A DNA stretch of 64,000 nucleotides, from positions 1,008,001 through 1,072,000 of the forward strand of contig NZ_CP060720.1 in assembly GCF_014397115.1 (NCBI RefSeq), given 5' to 3'. Source of the stretch: Vagococcus carniphilus (GTDB lineage Bacteria; Bacillota; Bacilli; Lactobacillales; Vagococcaceae). The notes beneath the pieces were generated by a model. It searched no databases, was not told the DNA's origin, and saw nothing but the letters and a program-made list of their open reading frames with translations. Of this stretch, positions 17,063-30,254 are shown piece after piece. Numbering within the stretch: the first letter of the stretch is position 1; every line of letters starts with the position of its first letter. Position numbers and translations under genes: made by a program.

Positions 17063-17078
17063 TGTGATTTTTATCACA
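17063..17078. promoter_or_regulatory. Fnr/Crp-like site upstream of preT
   Basis: TGTGA-TTTTTA-TCACA is a perfect 5-6-5 palindrome matching the consensus recognised by Crp/Fnr-family regulators, including Bacillus Fnr. It lies 55 nt before the preT start. I cannot place the promoter with confidence, so activation versus repression is open. Confidence 0.6.
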
Positions 17079-17090
17079 ATTAAAAAGCGC

Positions 17091-17107
17091 TTAAGGAATT
17101 TCCTTAA
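17091..17107. promoter_or_regulatory. 17-bp palindrome in the preT leader
   Basis: TTAAGGAA-T-TTCCTTAA is a perfect inverted repeat 25 nt before the preT ATG. It could be an operator. As RNA it has no room for a hairpin loop without losing its central pairs. Confidence 0.4.
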
Positions 17108-17132
17108 AAACAAATAAAGTGAGGATGCCATT

Positions 17133-18362
17133 ATGAATAATAAGTATTTAGAAGAAATTGAACCATCGTATTCAATGCTGACGATTATGGAAGAAGCAGA
17201 AAGATGTCTGCTTTGTTTGGATGCCCCTTGTTCAAAAGCATGTCCAGCAGGAACTGATCCTGCAGCGTTTATTAGAAGCGTGAGATTTAGAAATTTTAAA
17301 GGTGCTGCTGAAACAATTAGAGAAAACAACGCTTTAGGCGCTGTTTGTGCTCTTGTTTGCCCAACTGAAAAATATTGTGAGATGGGTTGTGCAAGATCTC
17401 AAATTGACAAACCAATTAATATTGGTGGGATTCAAAAATTTGTGACTGATTTCGAGCAACAAACTGAAATGGAGATTCTAAAAAAAGGTGAATCAAATGG
17501 TAAAAAAATAGCTATTATAGGTAGTGGACCTTCTGGTTTGCAATCAGCAGCTTCTTTATTACAACTCGGCTATGATGTGACTATCTATGAAAAAAGTGAG
17601 CAAGCTGGTGGCTACTTAAGATATGGTATTCCTGAGTATCGTTTACCAAATGCTATTGTTAATTATGAAATTTTAAGAATTGCGAATTTAGGTGCAGAAT
17701 TTATTTTTAATACAACTATTGGAGATGACATAACAATAGATGAACTCAAGGAACAATATGATGCAGTCATTGTTGCTATTGGTGCGAGTCAAGGTAAAAT
17801 AATTGACTTGTTTGAAGGGAATTCAGCTTGTGAAACTGCTGTATCATTTTTATCAAGAGCTCGTGATAATCAAGGTGCAATCGATTTACCAAACGACGCT
17901 TTAGTTATTGGTGGTGGAGATGTGGCAATGGATGTTGTGACTTCTCTTAAATTATTAGGTGTAGAACGAGTAACAGACGTTGTTTATGAAGAATTCTGTG
18001 AGTTCAAAGCATCTAAAAAAGAATTAGAAGGTGCTCAAAATCAAGGTGTGACGATTATTGATGGTTATTATCCCGTTGCAGTTGATGGAAATCGCGTCAC
18101 ATTTAAACATCGTCATTTAAATAATGAATTAGCAGTAGAGGCTGAAAAAATCATTTTAGCAGTTGGTCAAGAAGTAGATGCTAAAAATTTAAATATTGAA
18201 ATTAAAAACAATCAAGTCTTAACACCAGGATTTAAAACGGATGATAAGAAAGTCTTTGTAACAGGAGATATCGTTCATGGAGACATGACGGTTGTTTGGG
18301 CAGTTAAAAAAGGAAAAGAAGTTGCTGCTGAAATTCATGAATTTTTAGGAGGTAACAACTAA
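17133..18362 (+). CDS. preT: PreT-like dihydropyrimidine dehydrogenase subunit (NAD(P)H:FAD oxidoreductase)
   Basis: This 409-residue flavoprotein resembles the GltD family. The N-terminal part (to about residue 115) has cysteine clusters for two Fe-S centres: [18 protein letters not shown] and [15 protein letters not shown]. An FAD-binding [10 protein letters not shown] follows near 130, then an NAD(P)H-binding GGGDVAMD near 265. With PreA it forms the enzyme that interconverts uracil or thymine and the dihydropyrimidines using NADH. It overlaps preA by one base (TAATG). I see no dihydropyrimidinase or ureidopropionase gene nearby, so the pathway is not complete here. Confidence 0.85.
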   Translation: MNNKYLEEIEPSYSMLTIMEEAERCLLCLDAPCSKACPAGTDPAAFIRSVRFRNFKGAAETIRENNALGAVCALVCPTEKYCEMGCARSQIDKPINIGGIQKFVTDFEQQTEMEILKKGESNGKKIAIIGSGPSGLQSAASLLQLGYDVTIYEKSEQAGGYLRYGIPEYRLPNAIVNYEILRIANLGAEFIFNTTIGDDITIDELKEQYDAVIVAIGASQGKIIDLFEGNSACETAVSFLSRARDNQGAIDLPNDALVIGGGDVAMDVVTSLKLLGVERVTDVVYEEFCEFKASKKELEGAQNQGVTIIDGYYPVAVDGNRVTFKHRHLNNELAVEAEKIILAVGQEVDAKNLNIEIKNNQVLTPGFKTDDKKVFVTGDIVHGDMTVVWAVKKGKEVAAEIHEFLGGNN

Positions 18363-19609
18363 TGATTAATAAAGACTTGTCGATTGATTTTTTAGGTGTA
18401 AGATTTGAAAATCCGTTTTGTTTATCATCTTCACCAGTAGGTAATTGTTATGATATGTGTAAAAAAGCTTATGATGTCGGCTGGGGTGGCGTTGTTTTTA
18501 AAACAATTGGACCTGAGCATTTTGTCATTGATGAAGTTTCTCCTCGTTTTGATATTTTAACAAAAGAAGGAACTCCTTTTGTTGGATTTAAAAATATGGA
18601 ACAAATTGCTGAGCATTCTTTAGAAGAAAACTTAGCTGATTTAAGACGTTTGAAAGATGAATACCCAGAGAAAGTTCTGATTGCCTCTATTATGGGAACT
18701 AATGAAGAAGACTGGGAAGAACTAGCTCGTTTAGTTGATGAGGCAGGAGCAGATATGATTGAAATGAATCTGTCTTGTCCTCAAATGACGTCACACGCTA
18801 TGGGATCAGATGTAGGTACTAATCCTGAGTTGTGTCGTAAATATTGTGCCGCTGTAAAACGTGGATCCAAATTACCAATGATGGCTAAAATGACACCAAA
18901 CGTGACTGATATGGTAACAGTTGCTAAAGCCTCTATGGAAGGTGGAGCAGATGGTATTGCAACTATTAATACAGTTAAATCAATTGCTAATATTGATTTG
19001 GACCGTAAAATCGGTTTACCAGTAGTTAATGGGAAATCATCTATTTCAGGTTATTCAGGAAAAGCCGTAAAACCAATTGCGTTACGTTTTATGCAACAAC
19101 TACGTTCAGCAGAAGGCTTTGAAAACTTACCAATCTCAGGAATTGGTGGGATTGAAACGTGGGAAGATGCAGCTGAATTTATTCTGTTAGGAGCATCTAC
19201 ACTTCAAGTGACAACAGGAATCATGCAGTATGGTTACCGAATTGTTGAAGATATGAAAAATGGGTTGATGCATTATATGGATGAACAAGGAGTTGACCGA
19301 TTAGAAGATCTTGTTGGTTTAGCAAATGAAAATATTATTCCAGCAGAAAAATTAGATCGTGATTACAAAGTATATCCTGTTATTGATTTAGATAAATGTA
19401 TTGCTTGTGGTCGTTGTTATATTTCTTGTTATGATGGAGCACATCAAGCAATTGTTTGGGATGATGAAAACCGAGTACCTCATTGTAATACAGATAAATG
19501 TGTCGGTTGTCATTTGTGTACCTTAGTTTGTCCAGTTGGTGCAATTAGTAAAGGTATTGTAGAGATGAAACCGGGCAGAGAAGGAAAAGCATCAGAGAAA
19601 GTATTTTAA
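18362..19609 (+). CDS. preA: PreA, catalytic subunit of NAD-dependent dihydropyrimidine dehydrogenase
   Basis: This 415-residue protein has a dihydroorotate-dehydrogenase-like FMN barrel (residues 1 to about 310, starting with [12 protein letters not shown] and including [15 protein letters not shown], where the active-site cysteine lies). The C-terminal ferredoxin domain has two 4Fe-4S motifs: [14 protein letters not shown] and [14 protein letters not shown]. It pairs with PreT encoded just upstream, and the two cysteine patterns fit electron transfer between subunits. A terminator follows. The direction in vivo, pyrimidine reduction or synthesis, cannot be read from sequence. Confidence 0.88.
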   Translation: MINKDLSIDFLGVRFENPFCLSSSPVGNCYDMCKKAYDVGWGGVVFKTIGPEHFVIDEVSPRFDILTKEGTPFVGFKNMEQIAEHSLEENLADLRRLKDEYPEKVLIASIMGTNEEDWEELARLVDEAGADMIEMNLSCPQMTSHAMGSDVGTNPELCRKYCAAVKRGSKLPMMAKMTPNVTDMVTVAKASMEGGADGIATINTVKSIANIDLDRKIGLPVVNGKSSISGYSGKAVKPIALRFMQQLRSAEGFENLPISGIGGIETWEDAAEFILLGASTLQVTTGIMQYGYRIVEDMKNGLMHYMDEQGVDRLEDLVGLANENIIPAEKLDRDYKVYPVIDLDKCIACGRCYISCYDGAHQAIVWDDENRVPHCNTDKCVGCHLCTLVCPVGAISKGIVEMKPGREGKASEKVF

Positions 19610-19626
19610 TTTGATTTAGATCTATT

Positions 19627-19671
19627 TAAAGACTATGATTTTAAGTTTCTTACTTATCTCATAGTCTTTTT
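19627..19671 (+). terminator. Rho-independent terminator after preA
   Basis: AAAGACTATGA and TCATAGTCTTT form the stem around a loop of about 20 nt, ending in a T-run. Confidence 0.82.
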
Positions 19672-19703
19672 GAATGAAAAAAAGTATTTCAAAAATAAAC
19701 AGA

Positions 19704-19732
19704 TTGACATGATTCGTATGAGAGAGTTAGAC
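19704..19732 (+). promoter_or_regulatory. Promoter of the tautomerase gene
   Basis: A consensus -35 box TTGACA is followed after 17 nt by TTAGAC, a moderate -10 box. The gene start is 35 nt further on. Confidence 0.6.
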
Positions 19733-19766
19733 TGAAAGAAAGAGTAAATTTAAAGGAGATTTTATT

Positions 19767-19952
19767 ATGCCAATCGTTCATATTGAATTATTAGAAGGTC
19801 GTACACAAGAGCAAAAAAATGAGATGGTAAAGGAAGTAACAGAGGCTATTGTTAGAACAACAGGGGCCAAAGAAGAAGCTGTTTCAATTGTTATTTCTGA
19901 TATGTCAAAAGGAAATTATGCTGTTGGCGGAAAAACATTGGTTCAAAAATAA
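19767..19952 (+). CDS. 4-oxalocrotonate tautomerase family protein
   Basis: This 61-residue protein starts MPIVHIELLEGRT, so P2 becomes the catalytic N-terminal proline after methionine removal. Length and sequence fit the small 4-oxalocrotonate tautomerase family, which forms hexamers and moves double bonds in keto-enol substrates. Such orphan copies (for example YwhB/YusQ types) usually lack a known pathway. No degradation pathway genes surround it. It has its own promoter and a strong AAGGAGA ribosome-binding site. Confidence 0.85.
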   Translation: MPIVHIELLEGRTQEQKNEMVKEVTEAIVRTTGAKEEAVSIVISDMSKGNYAVGGKTLVQK

Positions 19953-20050
19953 GGTTTTATTTTTTTAACATAATAGCTAGAATTTAAAAGATACTTATGA
20001 TAAAATTATAAAGATGTCAATTAGTTTAGAAGAGACGAGGAGGACATACT

Positions 20051-20287
20051 GTGTATCAAGTCTTATTAACCATTATGCTTATTTTATCAGTATTAATTAT
20101 TATTGCTGTTATGATGCAACCAAGTAAACAAAATAGTGCAGCCAGTGCTTTTTCTGGTGGTGCGAGTGAATTGTTTGGAAAAACAAAAGCAAGAGGCTTT
20201 GAGGCGTTTATGCAAAAAGCAACTGCTGTTATGGGTGTTGCTTGGGTAGGTATAGCTATTACTTTAGCCTTTCTTTCATCAAAATAA
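20051..20287 (+). CDS. secG: Preprotein translocase subunit SecG
   Basis: This 78-residue protein has two membrane helices with the connecting loop SKQNSAASAFSGGASELFG, the hallmark of SecG. It assists SecYEG protein export. It starts at GTG with AGGAGG 7 nt upstream. It is followed by its own terminator and then the esterase-rnr-smpB genes, a conserved neighbourhood in Firmicutes. Confidence 0.93.
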   Translation: MYQVLLTIMLILSVLIIIAVMMQPSKQNSAASAFSGGASELFGKTKARGFEAFMQKATAVMGVAWVGIAITLAFLSSK

Positions 20288-20296
20288 GTAAATCTT

Positions 20297-20326
20297 AGTC
20301 TCCTGTTCTGACAGGAGACTTTTTTA
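20297..20326 (+). terminator. Rho-independent terminator after secG
   Basis: A stem AGTCTCCTGT/ACAGGAGACT with a four-base loop is followed by six T. Confidence 0.9.
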
Positions 20327-20367
20327 TTGGTACAATGTAAACAAGATTTATGATAAGGATGATGAGA

Positions 20368-21117
20368 ATGTTACCGAGGGAAGTATATTTGCAAAGTGGA
20401 AAAAAAGCTGTGTTACTTTTACATGCTTATACAGGAAGTCCAAATGACGTTAGAATGTTAGCAAGAAAACTTGAAAGAGAAGGCTATACAGTATTAGCAC
20501 CAATTTTTTCAGGTCACGGGACAGAAGACCCGATGAATATTTTAAATATGACACCAGATGTTTGGTATCAAGACGCAATTAATGCTTTTAAAAAGTTGAA
20601 AAATGATGGCTACGAAGAAATAGCTGTCTTTGGTTTATCAATGGGTGGTTTGTTTGCTATGAAACTTTTAGAAGAGTTTCCAGGAGAATTTGTTGCCGGA
20701 GGTGCTTTTTGTTCACCTCTTGATCCTGCAGGTAAACATGATATCTATCCAAACTTTATGGCTTATGCTGAATTTATATATAAGAAACAAACATCATCAA
20801 ATGATGAATTAGAACAAAAATTAAATATGATTAAAATGCCTTTAAAAGAACAACTTCAAGCTATTTTAAATGTAACTAATCAAACAGCTTCTAAACTAGA
20901 AGAGTTAGAAGTACCGATATTTCTAGCTCAATCAGCTTTAGATGAAATGATTGATAGTAGCGGCGTTTATGAAGTAGGAAAGTTACTTAAGAAAACCTAT
21001 CATGAAATACATTGGTATGCTAAAAGTACCCATGTAATAACAATTAGTAAGGAGCGTCAATTGTTTGAAAAAGATGTGGCAGCATTTTTAAGTCATATAC
21101 CATGGAATGAGGAATGA
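20368..21117 (+). CDS. est: Carboxylesterase, alpha/beta hydrolase (Est30 type)
   Basis: This alpha/beta hydrolase of about 249 residues lies in the conserved secG-est-rnr-smpB cluster. The nucleophile serine is in the elbow GLSMGG, preceded by HAYTGSP, which provides the oxyanion region. The aspartate in QSALDEMID and the histidine in STHVIT complete the triad. The family cleaves short-chain carboxyl esters, but its role next to rnr is not known. I choose the ATG at 20368 because AAGGA lies 8 nt upstream. The first in-frame ATG at 20350 has no such site. The stop overlaps the leader of rnr. Confidence 0.85.
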   Translation: MLPREVYLQSGKKAVLLLHAYTGSPNDVRMLARKLEREGYTVLAPIFSGHGTEDPMNILNMTPDVWYQDAINAFKKLKNDGYEEIAVFGLSMGGLFAMKLLEEFPGEFVAGGAFCSPLDPAGKHDIYPNFMAYAEFIYKKQTSSNDELEQKLNMIKMPLKEQLQAILNVTNQTASKLEELEVPIFLAQSALDEMIDSSGVYEVGKLLKKTYHEIHWYAKSTHVITISKERQLFEKDVAAFLSHIPWNEE

Positions 21118-21119
21118 TT

Positions 21120-23480
21120 ATGACAAATAATATCAAAGAAACAATCCTAAACTTTATGTCAGAGAGTAAAAAACAAACTTTTTCTCTGGAGCAAATTGCA
21201 GAAGGATTAAAGTTTCAAAAGAGCAAGGACTTTAAGCTACTTGTCCAAACGATTGCTCAAATGGAAAGAGAAGGAAGTATCCTTTTTAATCAAAAAGGAA
21301 AAATTAAATTAAATAAGCAAGAAAAATTTATGGAAGGTCTATTTCGTGCAAATGACCGAGGATTTGGTTTTGTTTCAATTGAAGGAGAAGAAGATGATAT
21401 CTTTATCCCTAAAGACTTTACGAATTTTGCCTTAGAAGGTGATAAAGTAAAAATTGAAATATTGAAACAAGGAAGTCCAATGGAAGACCAAGCGGCAGAG
21501 GGCAAAGTTGTTGAAGTTATTGAGAGAAATACAACCCAAATAGTAGGGATATTTACTCTTTATAGTGATGCAGATATTCAAAAAAGTGAACTGTATGGTG
21601 TTGTGATTCCTAAGGATAAGAAGTTAAGTCGTTATCGTTTGTTTGTGGCAAACGAAGGAATAAAACCTGAAGATGGCAGTGTCGTTGTAGCTGAAGTAAC
21701 TTTTTATCCTGATAGTGAACATACAAATAGTTTTGAGGGAATTGTTAAACAAGTTATTGGCCATAAGAATGATCCCGGAATGGATATTTTATCAATTGTA
21801 CTTCAGCATGGAATACCAACGAAATTTGAAGAGAGTACTTTAAAAGAAGCAGAAAGCTTACCTGATGTAGTCCTTGATTCTGAATCAGAAGGTCGTGTTG
21901 ATTTAAGAAATGAAACAATTGTGACGATTGATGGGGAAGAAGCTAAGGATTTAGATGATGCTGTTAGAGTTGAGAAATTAGATAATGGCAATTATTTTTT
22001 AGGTGTCTATATTGCTGACGTGTCTCATTATGTGACAGAAAATAGTCCACTTGATATGGAAGCAAGTGATAGAGCAACTAGTGTTTATCTGACTGATCGA
22101 GTTATCCCAATGTTACCTAGAAAACTATCTAATGGCATTTGTTCCCTCAACCCAAATGTAGACAGATTAGTTATGGCTTGTGAGATGGAAATTAATGGAG
22201 AAGGTCAAGTTATCTCTCATGACATTTTTGAAGCAGTTATCCATTCTACTGCTCGTATGACTTATACAGCTGTCAATGAAATTTTAGAAAAATCAAATGA
22301 AGAAACATTAAAAGAATATCAAGCGTTAATACCTTATTTTGAAAATATGGCGGAACTTCATGATATTTTAGAAACGATGAGAAAAAATCGTGGAGCTATT
22401 TCATTTGAAGATAGAGAAGCTAAAATTATCGTTGATGATGCTGGGCATCCAATTGATATTGAATTGAGAGAAAGAAAAGTGGCAGAACGTTTAATTGAGT
22501 CCTTTATGTTAGCGGCTAATGAAACTGTAGCAAGACATTATACTAAATTAAAATTGCCTTTCATTTATCGAATTCACGAGCATCCTAAAGAAGAGAAAGT
22601 TCAGCGATTCTTTGAGTTTGTCACAAACTTTGGAATTTTAGTTCGTGGTAAAAAAGATGATGTAAGTCCAAAAGAACTACAAAAAGTTTTGGATAAAATA
22701 GCAGGAAAACCTGAAGAACCAGTTGTTAGTATGATGCTTTTAAGAAGCATGCAACAAGCAAGATATTCTGAAGATCCAGTAGGACATTATGGATTAGCTG
22801 CTGAAGATTATACTCATTTTACGTCACCAATTAGACGATACCCAGATTTGATAGTTCATCGTTTGATTAAATCATATATGGTAAAACCAATTAAAGATGA
22901 AGTGAAGTCAAAATGGGATGAAGTATTACCAGACATAGCAGATCACAGCTCAAAAATGGAACGACGTGCTGTAGAAGCAGAACGTGATACTGATAATATG
23001 AAGAAAGCTGAATTTATGGTTGATAAAGTGGATCAAGAATTTGACGGGATTATTACTTCAATTACTAAATTTGGAATGTTCGTAGAATTGCCTAATACAA
23101 TAGAAGGATTAATTCATGTTTCTCAATTAAAAAATGATTATTTCCATTTTGTTGAAACTCATTTAGCTTTAGTTGGTGAGAGAACGGGTACTATTTATAA
23201 AATAGGTCAAGCTGTTAAAATTAAAGTAACAAAAGCTGATGTAGATACAAAAGAAATTGATTTTGAACTATTGTCAGCAGAACCTATTACTACACCCATT
23301 GATATACCAAAACAACAAAAAAATAATAACAGAAAAACAGACAGAAAACGTCAACAGGGAAGTAAACCTGGTTATCGAAATGAAAAGAAAACAGGTGGCA
23401 AAAAGAAATCGAACCAACCCTTTTATAAAAAAGTAGCTAAGAAGAAAAAAGGAAAGAGTTCTCGAAATAAAATGAGGTGA
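21120..23480 (+). CDS. rnr: Ribonuclease R
   Basis: This 786-residue 3'-to-5' exoribonuclease degrades structured RNA and takes part in trans-translation with SmpB. Order of domains: N-terminal winged helix (about 1-65), cold-shock domains (about 70-220, [14 protein letters not shown]), RNB catalytic domain with [13 protein letters not shown] around residue 270, and an S1 domain near 625-705 ([17 protein letters not shown]). A lysine/arginine-rich tail closes the protein. The ATG at 21120 is preferred over 21114 because TGAGGA is then well spaced. The smpB gene follows after 5 nt. Confidence 0.95.
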   Translation: MTNNIKETILNFMSESKKQTFSLEQIAEGLKFQKSKDFKLLVQTIAQMEREGSILFNQKGKIKLNKQEKFMEGLFRANDRGFGFVSIEGEEDDIFIPKDFTNFALEGDKVKIEILKQGSPMEDQAAEGKVVEVIERNTTQIVGIFTLYSDADIQKSELYGVVIPKDKKLSRYRLFVANEGIKPEDGSVVVAEVTFYPDSEHTNSFEGIVKQVIGHKNDPGMDILSIVLQHGIPTKFEESTLKEAESLPDVVLDSESEGRVDLRNETIVTIDGEEAKDLDDAVRVEKLDNGNYFLGVYIADVSHYVTENSPLDMEASDRATSVYLTDRVIPMLPRKLSNGICSLNPNVDRLVMACEMEINGEGQVISHDIFEAVIHSTARMTYTAVNEILEKSNEETLKEYQALIPYFENMAELHDILETMRKNRGAISFEDREAKIIVDDAGHPIDIELRERKVAERLIESFMLAANETVARHYTKLKLPFIYRIHEHPKEEKVQRFFEFVTNFGILVRGKKDDVSPKELQKVLDKIAGKPEEPVVSMMLLRSMQQARYSEDPVGHYGLAAEDYTHFTSPIRRYPDLIVHRLIKSYMVKPIKDEVKSKWDEVLPDIADHSSKMERRAVEAERDTDNMKKAEFMVDKVDQEFDGIITSITKFGMFVELPNTIEGLIHVSQLKNDYFHFVETHLALVGERTGTIYKIGQAVKIKVTKADVDTKEIDFELLSAEPITTPIDIPKQQKNNNRKTDRKRQQGSKPGYRNEKKTGGKKKSNQPFYKKVAKKKKGKSSRNKMR

Positions 23481-23485
23481 TCAAG

Positions 23486-23950
23486 TTGCCAAAAGGTGAA
23501 GGAAATTTAATTGCTCAAAATCGAAAAGCTCGTCATGATTATACAGTCATGGAGACGATTGAGGCAGGTATGGTTTTAAAAGGAACAGAAATCAAGGCGA
23601 TTAGAAATCGACGTGTAAACTTAAAAGATGGTTACGTTAGAATTAGAGATGGAGAAGCCTTCTTAGTAAATGTTCATATTAGCCCATACGAGCAAGGTAA
23701 TCTATTTAATCATGATCCCCTTAGAACAAGAAAACTATTAATGCATAAAAAACAAATTGCTAAGCTTGGAGCTGAGGCAAAAAATACAGGGATAGCATTG
23801 ATACCACTTAAGATTTACATAAAAGATGGCTTTGCTAAAGTATTGATAGGTGTTGCAAAAGGGAAAAAACAATATGACAAGCGACAAGATTTAAAGAAAA
23901 AAGATATGAATCGTGAAATCGATCGTACCTTAAAAGATAGACAAAGATAA
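23486..23950 (+). CDS. smpB: SsrA-binding protein SmpB
   Basis: SmpB binds tmRNA and delivers it to stalled ribosomes. The 154-residue protein begins [18 protein letters not shown] and carries the family stretches [17 protein letters not shown] and [15 protein letters not shown]. The start is a TTG at 23486, six bases after AGGTG. An upstream GTG at 23477 overlaps this site and would add a non-conserved tail. It is the last gene of the rnr cluster. I see no ssrA gene in the window. Confidence 0.94.
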   Translation: MPKGEGNLIAQNRKARHDYTVMETIEAGMVLKGTEIKAIRNRRVNLKDGYVRIRDGEAFLVNVHISPYEQGNLFNHDPLRTRKLLMHKKQIAKLGAEAKNTGIALIPLKIYIKDGFAKVLIGVAKGKKQYDKRQDLKKKDMNREIDRTLKDRQR

Positions 23951-23956
23951 AAAAAG

Positions 23957-23993
23957 TGAGAATAAACTGTACTCGGTTTATTCTCTTTTTTTT
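23957..23993 (+). terminator. Rho-independent terminator after smpB
   Basis: GAGAATAAAC and GTTTATTCTC pair around an eight-base loop and are followed by a long T-run. The 220 nt up to atpB hold a promoter and no convincing gene. Confidence 0.9.
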
Positions 23994-24040
23994 TAATGGA
24001 CAAATCACTAAAAACTCATATAAAATTTCTTAGATTTGCT

Positions 24041-24069
24041 TTGTGTTATTTATCATTTGGTGTTATCAT
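24041..24069 (+). promoter_or_regulatory. Promoter of the ATP synthase operon
   Basis: TTGTGT and TATCAT are 17 nt apart, with TG one base before the -10 box (extended -10). The leader to atpB would be about 135 nt. Confidence 0.6.
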
Positions 24070-24212
24070 AGTTCTAGTTGAGGTCAAAAATTGTGGGCCT
24101 TAATAGGTGATAGAAAAGGGCTTCTCTAAGTCATTTCATCATGAAAAAACAAAAGGTAAAAATTGCCTTTTTGTTAAAAGTATCATTTAGAAGAGAAAAG
24201 GGGTGAATTGAG

Positions 24213-24932
24213 GTGGAAGAAATATCCTGGATAATTGACATTGCAGGAATACCGTTAGATGGAACAATGGCATTAATGACAATTTTAACGTGCGTAATTG
24301 TCTTTTGTATTGTTTTTTTCTGCAGTCGAAATTTACAGATGAAGCCAAAAGGGAAACAAAATGTGCTTGAAGCTATAGTTGACTTTGTTAAGGGCATCGT
24401 GTCTGACAATGTGACTAAAAAGGAAGTTAATGACTATCATTTATTAGCATTTACATTCTTTATGTTTGTCTTAGTATCCAATATTCTTGGGTTAATGACT
24501 AAGGTTGTGATTTTCCCAGATGAAGTTTCTTTTTGGAAGAGTCCAACAGCCGATCCATTAGTGACGCTTACATTAGCTTTTATAGCCATTATTTTAACGC
24601 ATTATTATGGATTGAAGAAACAGGGTGCAAAGAACTATTTTATTAATAGTTTTATGAAGCCAACAGCAATTTTACTTCCAATTAAGATTATTGAAGAGTT
24701 TACTAACGTTTTAACGTTAGGTCTTCGTTTATATGGAAACCTTTTTGCTGGGGAAGTATTGTTAACTTTGATAGCTAAACTAGGAGCAAGTAGTCCAACC
24801 AAGTTTGTGTTGGCCTTACCTTTAGAAGTTATCTGGCAAACATTCTCTCTATTTATTGGAGCAGTACAAGCCTTTATTTTTGTAACGTTGATGATGGTTT
24901 ACATGTCACACAAAATAGAAGCTGAACATTAA
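24213..24932 (+). CDS. atpB: ATP synthase F0 subunit a
   Basis: Subunit a forms the proton half-channels next to the c-ring. This 239-residue membrane protein has the conserved arginine in LGLRLYGNLFAGE and polar residues in the last helix (WQTFSLFIGAVQAFIFVTL). It starts at GTG, preceded by AAGGGG. It opens the operon atpBEFHAGDC, without an atpI upstream. Confidence 0.95.
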   Translation: MEEISWIIDIAGIPLDGTMALMTILTCVIVFCIVFFCSRNLQMKPKGKQNVLEAIVDFVKGIVSDNVTKKEVNDYHLLAFTFFMFVLVSNILGLMTKVVIFPDEVSFWKSPTADPLVTLTLAFIAIILTHYYGLKKQGAKNYFINSFMKPTAILLPIKIIEEFTNVLTLGLRLYGNLFAGEVLLTLIAKLGASSPTKFVLALPLEVIWQTFSLFIGAVQAFIFVTLMMVYMSHKIEAEH

Positions 24933-24971
24933 ACAAAAAACAATAAACATTTTTTTAGGAGGAAACGTATA

Positions 24972-25184
24972 ATGCAATATCTTGCAGCAGCAATCGCAGT
25001 TTTTGGCGCTTCAATCGGAGCAGCTTATGGTAATGGTAAAGTAATTTCTAAAACACTTGAGTCTATGACTCGTCAACCAGAAATGTCTGGACAATTAAGA
25101 GGTACAATGTTTATCGGGGTAGCCTTAATCGAGGCCGTTCCAATCCTAGGTGTGGTTATCGCACTATTATTAGTCTTCAAGTAA
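24972..25184 (+). CDS. atpE: ATP synthase F0 subunit c
   Basis: This 70-residue two-helix hairpin protein forms the rotating c-ring. The ion-carrying carboxylate is E54 in [10 protein letters not shown], and the polar loop is SMTRQPEM. The absence of the Na+ signature points to proton use, though this is not certain from sequence alone. A strong TAGGAGG site precedes it. Confidence 0.96.
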   Translation: MQYLAAAIAVFGASIGAAYGNGKVISKTLESMTRQPEMSGQLRGTMFIGVALIEAVPILGVVIALLLVFK

Positions 25185-25258
25185 TAACAATTTTTTAATA
25201 GATACAAAAGAAGGAGAATCATTTTTTTAATGATTGAGGAAGGAAGTGTAGTGAACTT

Positions 25259-25780
25259 ATGATCAACGAATTAGTCGTGGCTAATGCAGGTCAAAGTACG
25301 CTAAGTACAATCCTTTTCGTAACTGTTTCTTTTCTAGTGTTGTTATTGGCTTTGAAGAAATTTGCATGGGGTCCTGTTGTTGATATGATGCAACAACGTG
25401 AAGATAAAATCGCGTCAGACATTGATAATGCAGAAAACTCTAAAATAGAAGCCGATAAGTTAGAAAAACAAAAACAATTAGAACTTAAACAGTCACGTAC
25501 GGAAGCGCAAAATATTATTGCACAAGCAAAAGATACAGCTGAGAACAACGCTCATGCTATTTTGGTTGACGCACAAGAGCATGCCACACGTATTAAAAAA
25601 CAAGCTCAAGAAGATTTGCGTATTGAACGTGAGCGAATGATTGACGAAGCGAAAAAAGAAGTAGCAGACTTATCAGTCGAAATTGCTTCTAAAATTCTTA
25701 AAAAGGAATTATCGGCAAGCACTCATCAAGAGTTAATCCAGTCTAGTATTGAAAAGCTAGGAGTCGATGACGATGAATAG
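25259..25780 (+). CDS. atpF: ATP synthase F0 subunit b
   Basis: This subunit forms the peripheral stalk. It has one N-terminal membrane helix (about residues 15-35, LFVTVSFLVLLLALKKF) followed by a long charged coiled coil (about 45-155) that reaches F1. The length of 173 residues is normal. It overlaps atpH by 8 nt. Confidence 0.95.
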   Translation: MINELVVANAGQSTLSTILFVTVSFLVLLLALKKFAWGPVVDMMQQREDKIASDIDNAENSKIEADKLEKQKQLELKQSRTEAQNIIAQAKDTAENNAHAILVDAQEHATRIKKQAQEDLRIERERMIDEAKKEVADLSVEIASKILKKELSASTHQELIQSSIEKLGVDDDE

Positions 25781-26312
25781 AAAATATACTGTAGCAAAAA
25801 CTTATGGTAAAGCCTTATATTCTGAGGCATTGCAGTTAAAGTCAGTTTCTGAGACTTATCAGGAAATGCTTCAGTTACGGGAAGTTTACCGTCAAGTTCC
25901 GGATTTAGGTGATATTCTTTCAGATGATCGCCTATCGGTTTATGAAAAAGTAAATATTGTAAAAGACTTAGAAAATAGTTTTGGAGACACAGTCGCTAAA
26001 TTTATTCATACGGTTTATGATTATGGTCGTATGGATGAAATGCCTGAAATTATTGATGAGTTTGAACATCTATACTATGAACAGTTTGGTATTGTAGTAG
26101 TGGATGTAACAACCGCAGTAGCACTTAGCATGGACCAACGACATGATTTAGAGAAACGTTTAGCAGTGCAATTTCATGCTAATAAAGTTGTTATTCGACC
26201 AAAATTAAATCCAGCTATTATGGGTGGAATGATTATCGAATCTGAACATCGTGTCATTGATCAAAGTGTAAGAAGTGAATTAGAAGAGATTCATGGTGCG
26301 CTATTAAAATGA
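25773..26312 (+). CDS. atpH: ATP synthase F1 subunit delta
   Basis: The delta subunit links the b stalk to the alpha/beta hexamer. The protein of 179 residues begins MNRKYTVAKTYGKALY and ends with the family's RPKLNPAIMGGMIIESEHRV stretch. I choose the ATG at 25773 because AGGAG is 9 nt upstream. The ATG at 25767 would be only 3 nt from it. The gene overlaps the end of atpF. Confidence 0.94.
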   Translation: MNRKYTVAKTYGKALYSEALQLKSVSETYQEMLQLREVYRQVPDLGDILSDDRLSVYEKVNIVKDLENSFGDTVAKFIHTVYDYGRMDEMPEIIDEFEHLYYEQFGIVVVDVTTAVALSMDQRHDLEKRLAVQFHANKVVIRPKLNPAIMGGMIIESEHRVIDQSVRSELEEIHGALLK

Positions 26313-26330
26313 TACTTAGTGACAAGGTGA

Positions 26331-27881
<1,551 letters not shown>

Positions 27882-27897
27882 AAAGTGGTGATTGAGT

Positions 27898-28815
27898 ATG
27901 GGCGGTTCCCTTATAGATATTAAAAAGAGAATAGCTTCAACTAAAAAGACGAGTCAAATTACAAGTGCTATGCAAATGGTAGCAGCTTCCAAATTGACAA
28001 AATCTGAACAATCATCTAGACGTTTTCAAGAGTATGCTTCCAAAGTTAGAAGTATTACAACTCATTTAGCATCTTCTCAGTTGCAAGCAATTGAAAATGC
28101 GGATTTTTCTAGTTTTGAAGATAACATGGAAATGTACCATAAGTTATTGATTGCTCGTCCAGTAAAAAAAACAGGCTATATTATTATCACTTCAGATAAA
28201 GGTTTAGCAGGTGGTTACAACAGCTCGGTTATCAAAAATACGATTGAATTACTTCAAAATGATCATGAAGATCAAAACGAAGTTGTTATCATGTCTATTG
28301 GAGGAACTGGTGCAGATTTCTTTAAACATAGAGACATTCCAGTTGCTTATGAATTAAGAGGTCTTAGTGACCATCCAAGCTATAATGAAGTTCGTAAAAT
28401 TGTAAATTCAGCGATTCAAATGTATAACAATGAAATGTTTGATGAATTGTACGTATGTTACAATCATCATGTTAATACATTATCTTCTGCATTCCGTGCA
28501 GAAAAAATGTTACCTATTGAAGATTTGGATTCGAAAGAAGCAACATCTTATGAACAAGATTATATTCTTGAACCTTCTGAAGATGCAATTTTGAATACAT
28601 TACTGCCCCTATACGCTGAGAGTTTAATCTACGGAGCAGTGTTAGATTCTAAAACTGCTGAGCATGCTGCTCGTATGACAGCGATGAAGAGTGCGACAGA
28701 AAACGCAAGTAATATTATTGATGATTTGACAATCTCATTTAACAGAGCTAGACAAGCAGCAATCACAGAAGAAATTACCGAAATTGTCGGTGGAGCAGCA
28801 GCTTTAGAAGATTAA
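27898..28815 (+). CDS. atpG: ATP synthase F1 subunit gamma
   Basis: The gamma subunit is the central rotor shaft. It begins [20 protein letters not shown] and contains [14 protein letters not shown] and the C-terminal helix ending [19 protein letters not shown]. The length of 305 residues includes a short Lactobacillales-type insertion around residues 65-90. The ATG at 27898 is favoured over the TTG at 27892 by family alignment. Confidence 0.95.
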   Translation: MGGSLIDIKKRIASTKKTSQITSAMQMVAASKLTKSEQSSRRFQEYASKVRSITTHLASSQLQAIENADFSSFEDNMEMYHKLLIARPVKKTGYIIITSDKGLAGGYNSSVIKNTIELLQNDHEDQNEVVIMSIGGTGADFFKHRDIPVAYELRGLSDHPSYNEVRKIVNSAIQMYNNEMFDELYVCYNHHVNTLSSAFRAEKMLPIEDLDSKEATSYEQDYILEPSEDAILNTLLPLYAESLIYGAVLDSKTAEHAARMTAMKSATENASNIIDDLTISFNRARQAAITEEITEIVGGAAALED

Positions 28816-30237
<1,422 letters not shown>

Positions 30238-30254
30238 GAAGGAGGTAATTAAAA

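Noticed and set aside
17081..17096. Possible CcpA cre site around AAAGCGCTT before preT
   Set aside because: Only the core matches. The flanking TG and CA of the cre consensus are missing.
24141..24206. 21-codon ORF with a weak AAAAGG/CCTTTT hairpin before atpB, possible atpI remnant or attenuator
   Set aside because: No convincing ribosome-binding site, no similarity to AtpI, and the hairpin is short with a broken T-run.
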